NCBI GenBank assembly: GCA_015680685.1 | Contig: MNCI01038093.1 | Location: 13,284 to 77,283, forward strand | Length of the DNA: 64,000 bases | Origin: Gnetum montanum | Lineage: Eukaryota; Streptophyta; Gnetopsida; Gnetales; Gnetaceae | Direction of reading: 5' to 3' | Shown here: in pieces, positions 1 through 10,259 of the stretch | How the letters are laid out: each line of letters begins with the position of its first letter | Position numbering within the stretch: the first letter of the stretch is position 1 | Notes under the pieces: model-generated | Told to the model about the DNA's origin: nothing | Databases searched by the model: none | What the model saw: the letters and a program-made list of their open reading frames with translations, nothing else | Program-made: the position numbers and the translations under genes

Positions 1-241
1 GCCCAAAGGACATCAATTAGGGTAATTAATACTAACACTTAGAAAAATTGTGCCAAAAAATTATATAACCCTTAAGTACACAGGGAGATTAACAATGAAA
101 CCCACCTAAGTTATAGGACCCATCATCATAATTTTCGGGCACGATCACACGATAACATAAGATCTTCAATTAAAGGCATGTAGTAAGGTATAACTTAACT
201 TTAAAAACAACCTTACTAACGTTTGGCCCGTGTGATTGCAA
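1..241 (+). other. Leader of element A
   Basis: AT-rich non-coding sequence directly upstream of the long reading frame that starts at 242. No LTR end or primer binding site is visible, so the 5' LTR of element A, if present, lies outside the window to the left. I read it as the 5' untranslated leader of the element because the frame and the downstream PPT and LTR are in the same orientation. Confidence 0.4.
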
Positions 242-2963
242 ATGGCCCCAAAACGTTCACAACAGAAGAGTCCTACCCAAGGTGGATCGAAACAACCTAG
301 GAGAGGTAGAAGGCAAGGTCCTGCCGAACAACATACCGAACAGGAGGTGCACTCATTCAGTATCCATCAAGAAGAACCTCCTACCAAACGATCCGAGCAG
401 GCAGAAGGAGGAGTTGCTGTTGCACCTGAACCGGGACAACAACTCATGTTTTCCCCGAAATGTGTTCAGGCTATCCATACGAAGTCCACAATTGCGTCAG
501 TGATTGTGGAACTTAACTTCGAATCTTTTGCAGAGTTCGCTCCTGAGGCTGTTAGGGATCACCTTAAAGGTTCTCCCTTATGGCCTATCCTCTCTGAAAA
601 TGGTGCCTAGTACTTAGGGGAAACATACCTGTTTTGGCACAATAAGGAGCAAGGCACCACAATTAACATCGGTGGTGTGACAGTAGATTTTTCTGCATAG
701 GCAATTTCAGAAGTGTTAAACCTTCCGAATTCAGGCCCCCATGTTGCTTGGTTATCCACTCGATCAGACCCTGATGTGCAAAAGGATTGGTTAGAGAAGG
801 CTTATGGCAGAGATAAAGCTTTTAGTGAGCTAACAACGGAAGAGAGAGTTTATTTCAAAATCGGAACCTATCACCTCTTCCCCACAAAAGGTTTGAAAAG
901 AATATCAACGTATGTGGCAAGAGGATGTGCAGTGTTGATGGGAAAGGTTAACGCTAACCTTCCTTATCTATATTTGACGGAGATCCTAAGGCGATTTGAA
1001 GAACGAAAGTCAAGGAAAATGGCACTCCCTTTTCCCTGCCTTATCAGAAAACTGTGCCGACGGGTTGGTATTCGGGGATATACAAATGACATCCTCCGAA
1101 AGTCCCAAAATGCTTCTTATGCTGAATTATTAAAGGCGCTAGCTCCAAGAAAGAGCACTGGCGAAGAGCTGGGACCAGATGAAGAAGAAGAAGAACAGAT
1201 GGTTGGATCCCCTACAACTCAACTTGCAGGACCCAGTCAACCTCCAGCCACAAGTCCCAACCAACAACAAGAAGCAAGACCCAGCACAGGCCAGGATCAA
1301 CCACCGCCGCAAGACTACAGACCATCGATGAGCCATCTTAGGAAGTCATGATGACGCAAACCTCTTCCACGTCATCAATGATGCCAACCAGCCTAAGATT
1401 TCAATAGATCGCAGATGGTCACAACAGATCTCTGGACATGCAACATCTTTTCAAGTGCAGCTAGAGACTGGTGAAGGGACTACTGTGGTGGTCATGCAAC
1501 ACCAGGATGCCGTGGGAGCTGCTGAAGTGGTCGCTGACCACATCAAAGAGTCCTTTAATGTGCCTTTTGTACCACCGATAGATCTTTCAGGAGCATGGGA
1601 TGCTCAAACTATTGCTGGAACCTCAATGACTCCTGTGGAACATGAGGATGCATTGGACAGGTTGCTTCAAACAAGACAAGTTTTGACGTCCCTGTTTGAC
1701 ATCCCCCAAGATGTAACAGCAATTCAATCAGACCTCATTTCCACAAAGGGGAAGCTAGTCCTATCCAAAGTAAGGGTAGAGCATGCTGAAGCTGAAGTGC
1801 AAAAACTACAAGAGCAGCTCGTAGCCTTACAAGCAGCACAGCGGGATCCTTTGCGATTTGTTCCCGTAGACCAGCTAGAGAATTTTAGAACTAAGCAACT
1901 AACAAAACTAATTGCAGAAAATAAGAAGGTGGTAGAAGAAAAAGAGATGGCCACTTGGGATGCCTCCACAGCTCAAGCGCAAACTGATGTGCATCTTAAG
2001 GCACTCAAAGCCTTACAAGAAGAGAATAAGCAGTTGGTTGCAGATAATCTTCGGTTGACCTCTATAGAGAAACAAAAGAATATTCTCGATGAACACTTTC
2101 ATCAATTGCGAGAACAATTCATTCGGGTCAACCGAGATGTAAGCCGTTTAGCTAGAGAAAATCGAACCCTCTTAATGGACGAGCTATGCGCTATTCGACA
2201 AAAATCAGCCATCGAAATTAGCGTGTGGCAGAATAAGGCTAAACGACATGAGAAGCTGAAGGAGCATTTCTGTGATCAGGTGGGGATGTACAAACAAATC
2301 CTGGAGAAGGAGATCCATATGGCCAAGGCTCAAATCAACAACATCAGTGCCCAGCACACTGATTGGGGGGCCATATTGGACACTTATGCCTACGCCCACC
2401 AAGCGGAAATTAAGAACCGGGACCTGTAGATCCAAGACTTGATTGAGGACATGGAGTTGGCAAACCTTCGATATGCCAATATGGCCATGTTAACAGCAGG
2501 ACGCCTGAGGTCAGAGCTCGAGTAGCAAGTAGCTTCCACCCATATCAAATATGAAGCAGAATTTGCATAGAGAAAGAAGTTGGCTGAAAAACTAGATGTC
2601 GCAAATTCTGAACTCGCAGTGGTAAAAGAAAGCTACCAAGGATAGAAAGATGTGGCAACCAACTTGGCTTGATGGCTAACAGAGCTTCACGAATACAAAG
2701 AAAAAGCCAGAGCCTATGAAGAGGAACGATGGGTGTTCGCGGCATGGTACGTCAAAGCTAATCAGATGTTCCCGCAACTACCCTGTCCGTGGGAAGTGCC
2801 GACTCCATCAAACATCGGAGCATTAGCATGGATGGCACAAGACCCTCGGACTAAAGAGGAGAAGCTCTAGGCTATTCTTCAGCATCATCAACCTTCAAAG
2901 CTCGGAGCACGTGACAAAGGGAAAGCACCCATGGAGGAGCCACCGCCACCAGGAACTACATGA
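242..2963 (+). pseudogene. Element A ORF: plant transposon-protein-like domain plus coiled coil, broken
   Basis: A reading frame of about 900 codons from ATG 242 (protein starts MAPKRSQQ) to TGA 2961-2963. It is broken by TAG at 608 and 698, a +1 shift near 1346, and stops at 2427, 2523, 2568, 2643, 2670 (TGA) and 2868. Most sit where Gln or Arg is expected (CAG to TAG, CGA to TGA). The N-terminus is basic and low-complexity. Residues about 140-280 have the pattern of the 'putative plant transposon protein' family (PF20167-type): a FDFSA..ISEVLNLP-like segment, a YFKIGTYHLFPTKG block, then LPFPCLIRKLCRRVGI. A Pro/Gln-rich linker follows, then a long Glu/Lys/Gln-rich coiled coil (residues about 480-800). 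It lies just upstream of a PPT and LTR, where env-like extra ORFs sit in Athila-type elements. Function unknown; the family assignment rests on motif pattern only. Confidence 0.65.
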
Positions 2964-3134
2964 GTTCCACATTTTTGTAGTTGTAGCATTTTTTCTCTGT
3001 GTTGTGTCTTCCCACACTGCAGCATTAGTCCATTTCTTTTTCTAGTTAATAATCCCATACCTATCCACTGTGTAATCACTGAAGCTCATTCTCCTTGTAA
3101 CTCGAGGACGAGTTTTTATTCAGTCATGGGGGTA
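2964..3134 (+). other. 3' non-coding end of element A with hairpin and PPT
   Basis: Short 3' region between the ORF stop and the LTR. It contains a perfect 6-bp inverted repeat around an AGGA loop (AACTCG-AGGA-CGAGTT, 3099-3114) followed by the polypurine tract TCATGGGGGTA ending at 3134, the plus-strand primer site adjoining the LTR. The same hairpin-plus-PPT order recurs before the LTRs at 13869 and 25754. Confidence 0.7.
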
Positions 3135-4104
3135 TGATGAGATGTGATTCGCATAGGCCGCGATATTGCGTACGCGATATCGCATCTTCCCCTACGATAT
3201 CGCGTACACGATATCACAGTCCACTGCCATATCTATAAATACAATGTGGCTCTCCCTTGTTTGGGATCCCAGTTTTAGAGTAGTGAAGCTCTGGTAGTTT
3301 GATCCCTCCAGAGTTAGATTTTTTCCTGTGTCTGCCCGCAATGTGGTGAATGTAATTGTATGGTGTCTTTATTCGAGTGTGCCGTACTTGGACATGCACA
3401 TGACTGGCAATAAAGATCGAGATTACTTCATCATTGCAACATTCACTTAGTTTATTTATTTGTTTGTTTATTTAATGTTATTTATTGCTTTCATAGCGCG
3501 GTATGAGTACGACTTAACTACGACCATCTACGAATGTGTACGGCTAGTCAAGGAATCGGTTGCTCATCGCAATTAGTCTCTCACCCTTAAACTCCAAGAA
3601 GTGGAACAAGTACGACTTGATTACGAGCATTTAAGTGTGATTGCTTGGTAGCCTAGTGGTGTAGCTAGGATCTACGCTTGGTAACCCAGTGGCGTATTTG
3701 GGATCTGCGCTTGGTAATCCCAGTGGCGTACCTAGGATCTACGCTTGGTAGTCCCAGTGGTAGTCGTGCACGAGGTCCAAGATGTGTACGGTTGATCAAG
3801 GAATCGGTTGCTCATCGCACTTAGGCTAGATTAGACTCTCTTACCCTTTCCCTATTAGCTTAGCTTAGTTAACATTATTTTCCATTGCATCAGGAGTAGC
3901 ATAGAGTTAGAACACATCATACACCTCATCTGGACTAAACCATACATGACATATGCAATACTAGTCCAGGTGGGAAGACAGCGAACTGCGACCTAAGGCT
4001 AACTATCTAGGTGCCACAACTAGTCCATCTGCGGAGTTCGACCGGATCGTGCATGCGACGCTTGTTTCATATGGTTGAGTGTAGGGGTACCTCACCACTC
4101 ATCA
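3135..4104 (+). repeat. LTR of element A (970 bp)
   Basis: Starts TGATGA right after a PPT and ends TCATCA (perfect 6-bp terminal inverted repeat). U3 holds near-palindromic GATATCGCG/CGCGATATC motifs (3160-3217), a TATA box TATAAATA at 3234-3241, the transcribed-end block TTTATTCGAG with AATAAAGA near 3409, and four head-to-tail copies of a CTTGGTA..CCCAGTGGCGTA unit (3644-3775). The end is the shared motif GGGGTACCTCaCCaCTCATCA-like block seen in the other LTRs. Because a PPT precedes it, it is a 3' LTR. Confidence 0.85.
3644..3775 (+). repeat. Four-copy tandem repeat inside LTR A
   Basis: Four tandem copies of about 35 bp with core CTTGGTAnCCCAGTGG and trailer tAGGATCTACG. Related LTRs (B, C, D, E) have only two diverged copies of the CTTGGTAACCCAGTA core at the equivalent place, so this LTR has expanded the module. 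Confidence 0.75.
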
Positions 4105-4474
4105 AAGGTTGAGAGAGAGATTAATTAGCTAGGAAATAAATAATATTCAACAATAATTAATTACTAATTAGCTTAATCTGTATGCTGCAAGGTTTATCAT
4201 AAAGTTTGTCTTTATTGCTGTACACAAATGTGTGCTCAGGTACAAATTGCTCGAATAAAGATCTGTTCACTCTATGACTCCTACTGCAGGCACATAGAAA
4301 TTATTCTAACTTTGGAATGAAAAAACTGCAAGAGTTTGGCTAAGGGTCTAAGTCTTACTAACTTGAACAAAGGATGCCACCTCTTATTTATAGAAGATGA
4401 GGTAAGATGTGATATCGAGTATGCGATATCGCGTGGCGAATGTGATATCATGTATTCCATATCGCAGCTCATCG
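4105..4474 (-). repeat. Truncated 3' LTR of element B
   Basis: Aligns by eye along its whole length with 13116-13455: same AGAGAGAGATTAATTAGC block, same CGAATAAAGATC..TTCACTCTATGACTCC block, same TTATTTATAG TATA region and same GATATCGC repeats. The missing part corresponds to 12674-13115, so only U3, R and the start of U5 remain. It abuts the intact end of LTR A at 4104/4105 in head-to-head orientation. Confidence 0.8.
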
Positions 4475-6335
4475 TACCCCCATGACTGGATGAAGTCTCA
4501 TTCTCAAGTTCCTTACAAAATATTGGAAAGGTATGAGATTATTGACTTGAATGACAACTAATGGTGAATGGAATGACATGTGAATGGATCAATTCATGAC
4601 TACAAGAATGAACACTATACACAATTGACATCCAGCCTTGTTTGGCAATTGAGAGAGAAGAGGGAGAGAGAAAAGAAGAAGATGTGTTGCTACCAATGCC
4701 ATGATTGCACCTTCCGTTGTCCATCTATAACCATGCCATTAGTCTTGTTTCTTGCACAACTATTCCAGCACCAATCCATCCTGAGTGTTTCCTCTAGATC
4801 TAGTCCACTGCTCTATGATTGTCATTTGCAGACACAACATAGTCACATATGAGCAAGGATAAGTAAATCACAATGTAGTTGATACATTGCCTCGGTGTAA
4901 GGTCCATTGGCTGAGTTATGATATGGCTAATACAGATCCTAAAGATATAACACTCATGACTACCCAAGGTGTAGAGGTTAGGAAAATTGAAAAAATTGGA
5001 CCAGAGCCCCCATGACTAAGAGTGATCCTCTGGTAGCAATAGAATGGAAAACTATAAGGAATAAGAAAGATGGAGAAAAAAAACAATGGCAACGCCAATA
5101 AAATGGATGTCAAAGATGGAAATGAACAAAACAAATGTTGATTGTAGTAATGTTTAAGGGAAATAAATAAACTAATGCACCAAATAGGAATGCCAGTGGG
5201 TCCACCCCAAAGCAGGCTCATGCCCTTAATGCCTTGACAATCCCACATTCAAAGAGTCCGTAGGCTTTGGAAATGTTATTCAGAAGCAAGAGTTAAAGTC
5301 TTAACCCCAAGAATTCACCAAAGAGAAAACAATGCATCAACCAAAATATAGACTATTGATACAATCGGCAATGAGGTGGAAAGTGGAGAAAGCATGTTGG
5401 GGAGAAGAGAAGGGAATGGAATGAAGTCCCAAGAACAAGGTGGTGTACAACCCCTTGTGTATGTATGGTTAATGTGACTGAGTAGATCTCATTCCAAATC
5501 CGGCCTCAAACAACCACTTCAAGTGACTTCGCATTAATACACTCAACCAATCCATACACTTGAAGTAACAAGAATGTTTCCACCAAAGAGTCACCCCCAT
5601 TCTGAGGAAACGAGAAAGGGAAAAGTAGGAAGTAAGAGAGGGCCTTAGTTAGAGGTAATGTGTTGGTTTAGTTCCATAACCAGTGTTTGTAGCCCAAATA
5701 ATTATTTTGTCTGATGGGTGTGCTTTGAATTCTTACAGTTTTTTTTTTTTTTTGCATTAGAACCACACCATGCAAAGACTTATTTTTATTGGCTCAACTT
5801 CCCAATAATGGAGCAACGTCAAAATGGTATGGAAAACTCAAGAGGAAAACATCCAAGCACCCAAGAGAATAGCCAGCACAAATGCATCAAATCCCTTTGA
5901 AGTCACACCCTTTGAGTCCTTCCTTAGTTTGAGAAATTCCCAATCACAAATTTGTTTATGGTTTTATCATTAAAGAAAGGGACTGTACAGTTCCAAGCCA
6001 AGAGATATCGTAGAAATTCATGGATGCATGGGTGACGTGGACTCATTGCGTGTTATATCAAAAGAACCATATCTTAGTATCAATATTATAACTCAAAGGT
6101 AAAAACCAAACATTAGCAATCCATAGAATACAATTCATACCATCATTAGGAGCACTTATTAGGTGACGAATCTAACAAAATAAAAACAACAAACAAAGAC
6201 AAAAATAAAAACAAACAAAACAAATAGTCACACAAAGAAATGAAAAAGTATAAATGATGTTGCAAAAAAAAAAACAAGAAAGGTTAAAGAAATTTGTAAA
6301 ACAAAAATTTAAAAAGGAACTGAGGGCTCAGTTAG
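4475..6335 (-). other. Non-coding 3' region of element B, with PPT and PPT-like motifs
   Basis: No gene. In minus orientation it has the PPT CCAGTCATGGGGGTA at 4490-4475 beside the LTR, a second copy of that motif (CTTAGTCATGGGGGC) at 5020-5005, and a third (CAATCATGGGGGAGA) at 6367-6354 right after pol. A poly-T run lies at about 5741-5755 and an A-rich tract at about 6176-6300. Blocks match the 3' regions of elements C and D, e.g. the TTAGTTAGAGG/CCTCTAACTAA segment near 5650 and 24530. Short open frames here (e.g. 4580-4852, 4916-5248) show no family signal. Confidence 0.7.
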
Positions 6336-7700
6336 TTAGCAAAGGTGGCCGTCTCCCCCATGATTGAGTTGGAAGGAGGAGATCCGAACTAGTGAGCAGG
6401 GTTGTCCTTTCTCAGAGGTATTATGTGCACTGGCCATTCTAAATTCATGGAAATGTTTGCTTTGTTGCACATTGACTACTAATCTCTTATCAGGGCTCTC
6501 AAGTTTGTATATGGGCATGGCCACTAAAGGAAAGGTTGTATGAATAATGTAAGGTCCTTTCCACAGTGTTTGAAATTTTGTGCATTGTGGCACATGTGTG
6601 GGATTCCAATAGAGAACCTTATCTCCTGGTTGATACTTAACCTTTCAAATCTTCAAGTCATGATGTTGCTTGTTATATGACTTATGCAACTCATTTGATG
6701 ACAGGGTAGCTAATCGGTTTTCTTCTAGCACATTTAAAGTTTCCAACCTTTTTTTTTTGTGCTAGATCAAGATCAAGGTGTAGGTCATAAGCAGTGGATA
6801 GTGTACAAAGCTCAATTTGAATCAGAAGTGTTGGAAGCTTTCTGTACACTAAATCATAGGGAGAGTAGCCTATAGGGAGCTTCCAGGTGGAGCGGTATTC
6901 AGTTTAGTGCTCTAGTCTCACCTATACTTGCTAATTATCCTAGTTAATATTTTAGTGATCTCCCTGTTGGTGACCTCAGCTTGTCCATTAGCTTGGAGGT
7001 GATAAGGTGTAGTCAATTTATGTTCAACCCCTAAACGTTGCATTAGCTTTCAAAAAGTTGCACCTGTGAAGTGTGTTCCATTATCTGAGATAAGTGCACG
7101 TGGCACACCAAACCTATTTACAATTTTTTGTTGCACAAATCATGCAACTGTAGATGATGTGCAGTCTGTAATAGTAGCTACTTTAGCCCATTTCATTAGA
7201 TAGTCTACGGAAACTACAATGTAATATTTTTCATTGGACATTGGTGTAATGGGCCCCATAAAGTCTATTTTCCAAATGTCGAAGAGTTCTAAAGGTTGAA
7301 TCCATTATTGCAGACCATCCATTCTAGCAGTCATTCCCCCATCATGTTGGCAGTGCTCACAAGATCAGACAAATTGATGGGCATCCCGAAATAATATTGG
7401 CCAGTAATATCCTGCAAGCAAGATCTTAATAGTTGTTTATCTCCTCGCATAGTGATCCCTACAAGGGCCCTCATAAGTGTCTTGGAGAACTCTTAGTTGG
7501 TCTTCCTTTGGCATGCACCATCGAACCAAGCCATTAGGACATACTTTGTAAAGTTGTCCATTGATCTCCATGAAGTAATTGACTCTATGCAGAAACTGTT
7601 GTTTCTTCCTAAAGTCTAGCTCCTATGGTGTTTGTTGAGTATAGAGATAGGTGAGAATGCTACTATTCCAGTTTGTTTCCATGGGTTGGTTATTCACTAC
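6336..7700 (-). pseudogene. Element B integrase, broken
   Basis: Minus-strand remains of integrase. In order: an H2C2 zinc-binding region (HEGPCRDH.. near 7480-7440 and CEHCQ near 7365-7345), a first catalytic Asp in IDFMGP (about 7270-7250), a second in LISDNGTHF (about 7095-7063), and Glu in GQAEVTNREI (about 6987-6958), so the D,D,E triad is readable. The C-terminal part (6593-6336) keeps a TLWKGPYII.. segment typical of Gypsy integrase tails. The frame has several TAG codons and indels. Confidence 0.75.
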
Positions 7701-9482
7701 ACTCGCAAAGAGGGCCTCATTAGGAAAATGATCAAACATTACATATTCATCCTCTTTGTTGTCCTAGTGCAACCGAGATAAATGATCTGCAACTACGTTC
7801 TCAGTGCCCTTTCGATCAATCATCGTTAGATCGAACTCCTGTAGGATTACCAGCCATCATATAATAGGAGGGCTAACCGTTGGCTTGTTCATGAGGAATC
7901 GGATTACACTATGATCTGTGTGGATGAACACTTTGTAACCTAACACATAGTGCCTAAACTTATCCAGTGTAAACACTACAGCTATTAATTCTTTCTCTGT
8001 AGTTTTGTAGTTAAGTTGTGCACCGGTGATACTTCTACTTGCACAGTGGATGTAGTAAGGACGTTTTTAATCATCTAGCTGTGTAAGTATGGCTCCCAAA
8101 GCATAATTGGATGTTTCAGTCATTATGTGAAATGGTCTAGACCAGTCAGGAGCTTGTAGAATGGGAGTTTCTACAAGCTTTTATTTCAGAGTTTGGAATG
8201 CTTGTTCACATTGCCTAGTCCACTCAAATGGTACGTCCTTCTTTGTTAGTTCTACCAATAGTTTGGCAACCTTGGAGAAGTTCTCAATGAATCTCCTATA
8301 ATAGCTAGTGTGTCCAAGGAATGACCAAATGTCTTGAACAGTTTCCGATTGATAAGTGATTCCTTAGATGACCCTAACTTTATCTGGGTCTACCTCTATT
8401 CCTGAATGTGAAACCTTATGCCCAAGTACTATGCCTTCTTGGATCATTAAATGGCTTTTCTGCTAGTTGAGCCCGAAGTTGGTTTCTATGCACCTTTTCA
8501 ACACTTGCTCTAATCAGTCCAAGGCTTGATCAAAACTTGTTCCATAAGTGGAGAAGTCGTCCATAAAGACTTCCAATCCATTTCCTATTTGCTATTGAAA
8601 TATGCTTAGAACTAGGTGTTGAAATGTGGCAGGAGCATTGCACAAGCCAAACAACATTTGTTTATATGCAAACATTCCCCAAGGATTGGTGAATGTTGTC
8701 TTGGATTGATCTTTTGGGGCTATCCATATTTGGTTGTATCCACTATAGACATCCAAAAAACTATAATAGCGATGCCCTACTATGGTGTCTAAGACTTGGT
8801 CAACGAATGACAATGAAAAGTGATCCTTAAATGCTACCATGTTCAGTAGCCTAAAATCTATGCACACCCTCCATTTACCTTCATTTTTCAGCACGATCAC
8901 CAGAGGGCTAACCCATTCGCTATCAACAATGGCATATATGAACCCAACCTTAAGAAGCTGTTCTATTTCTTCTTTTACTACTTGCTTCAATTTTGGGTTC
9001 AATCACCTCTATTGTTGTTTTTGAGGTTACATGGAGGGGTCAGTCTAAATTCTATGCTGGCATATCCTAGGATCTATTCCAGTTAATTTGGGGTATGACC
9101 AGGCAAAGGCTTTTGACCATTTGTTTATCACTTTCAGTAGTCTTTCTTTTTGTTTGGAAGCAAGTCTTGCATTGATGATTACCGGTTTTCCATTTTTGAG
9201 GGTCATATATTCTAGACTGATGGGTAATTGTTTCAAATCTAGGGGCTCTTGTTTAAATCTTTCAGGAATTTCCAACTTCCCCCAGTTGATGTTTTCAAGG
9301 TTAAGGCTTGGAAGTTGGCAACGGACTTGCTCTAGTGTATCTATGCTTTCAATGTAAGCACTAGTTATTCCGTCAGTTAGTTCCATGCATGTTAGTGAGT
9401 TGCTCTCTTGGTCAGCCATCAGCCACTGGGTGTCTTCTTGTCATGTGCCTGCTGCATACAGGCACTTTTTTATATTAATGTC
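7701..9482 (-). pseudogene. Element B reverse transcriptase and RNase H, broken
   Basis: Pre-RT region 9419-9045 (WSKAFAWSY.. block), then RT: EGKWRVCIDFRLLN, YYSFLDVYSGYNQI, PWGMFAYKQMLFGLCNAPATFQ (within 9002-8592) and the catalytic FMDDFSTYG, with DD at 8561-8556. RNase H follows (ALGAILTQLDD.., TDHSVIRFLMN, VVADHLSRL) down to about 7760. Among the three Athila-like copies here only this one keeps both catalytic RT aspartates. Stops, mostly TAG, and small shifts interrupt the frame. Confidence 0.8.
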
Positions 9483-10259
9483 TTATGCACACCGGTTGCA
9501 TGCAGGCAATGCTAAACTTTGCACAACCCATGATCTCTGCACGCAATTACACCCTGTATCATTGTATGCGATGCATGGAACCTTCTTCTTCTCGATCTTT
9601 CCAAAAGTATTCTTCTTGGATATTTCCAGGGAAAGATTACGGATTCCTAGGCATGCATCTATAGTACTTAGCCATGCCCTTCCCATTATTATTGAGAAGT
9701 TCCCTTTACCGTTGTTCACTTGTATCACTAGGAAATCAGCTAGGTATGACCACCCACACATAGTGGTGATAATGTCCTCCACCAGTTCTAAGGGAACAGT
9801 GATGGATTGGTTAGCCAACTCTAGGTGAATATTGTTCTTCCTTAATGGAGGTAGGTTCCAGCCTTTGTACATCTCTTGTGATATTAGGTTGACTCCAGAA
9901 CCTAAGTCTAGAAGAGCTTTACATGGCTCATTCCTAGCGATTTGGAGATAGATTAGGGGGCTTCCAGGATTAGAGAATTTCCTGGGAAGGTGGCCAACCT
10001 TAATCCAGTCAGTAATGGCATGTGTTAACATAACCGTATGTGCTAAGCTCGGTGTTTGGTTTGAAGGGAGCTTTGAAGCCTTATTTGATGGGGAGGCGTT
10101 CAGAGGTTCAATTGCTTGTGGTTGTAAGGGCTTGGTTGGACTATTGGATCTAAAGAAAGGTCTTTTCTTCATATGGTTGTTAGAACTAATAGCGGGTTGG
10201 GTATTTACAACCCTTGTGGCATTGCGTTGCTGTGGTTGAGTAGGGAGTTCCCCTTGCAT
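9483..10259 (-). pseudogene. Element B aspartic protease region
   Basis: Open minus frame of 258 codons. After a basic, Asn/Pro-rich linker comes the retropepsin motif ALLDLGSGVNLI (coding DNA about 9930-9890) and, downstream, FSIIMGRAWL, the Gypsy flap/ILGR-like block. The DLG form of the active site is typical of Athila-type elements. It continues the gag frame and precedes RT, the usual gag-PR-RT order. Confidence 0.75.

Noticed and set aside
5730-5760. Poly-T run as the tail of a processed retrogene
   Set aside because: No coding remnant or target duplication around it; it lies inside the 3' region of element B.
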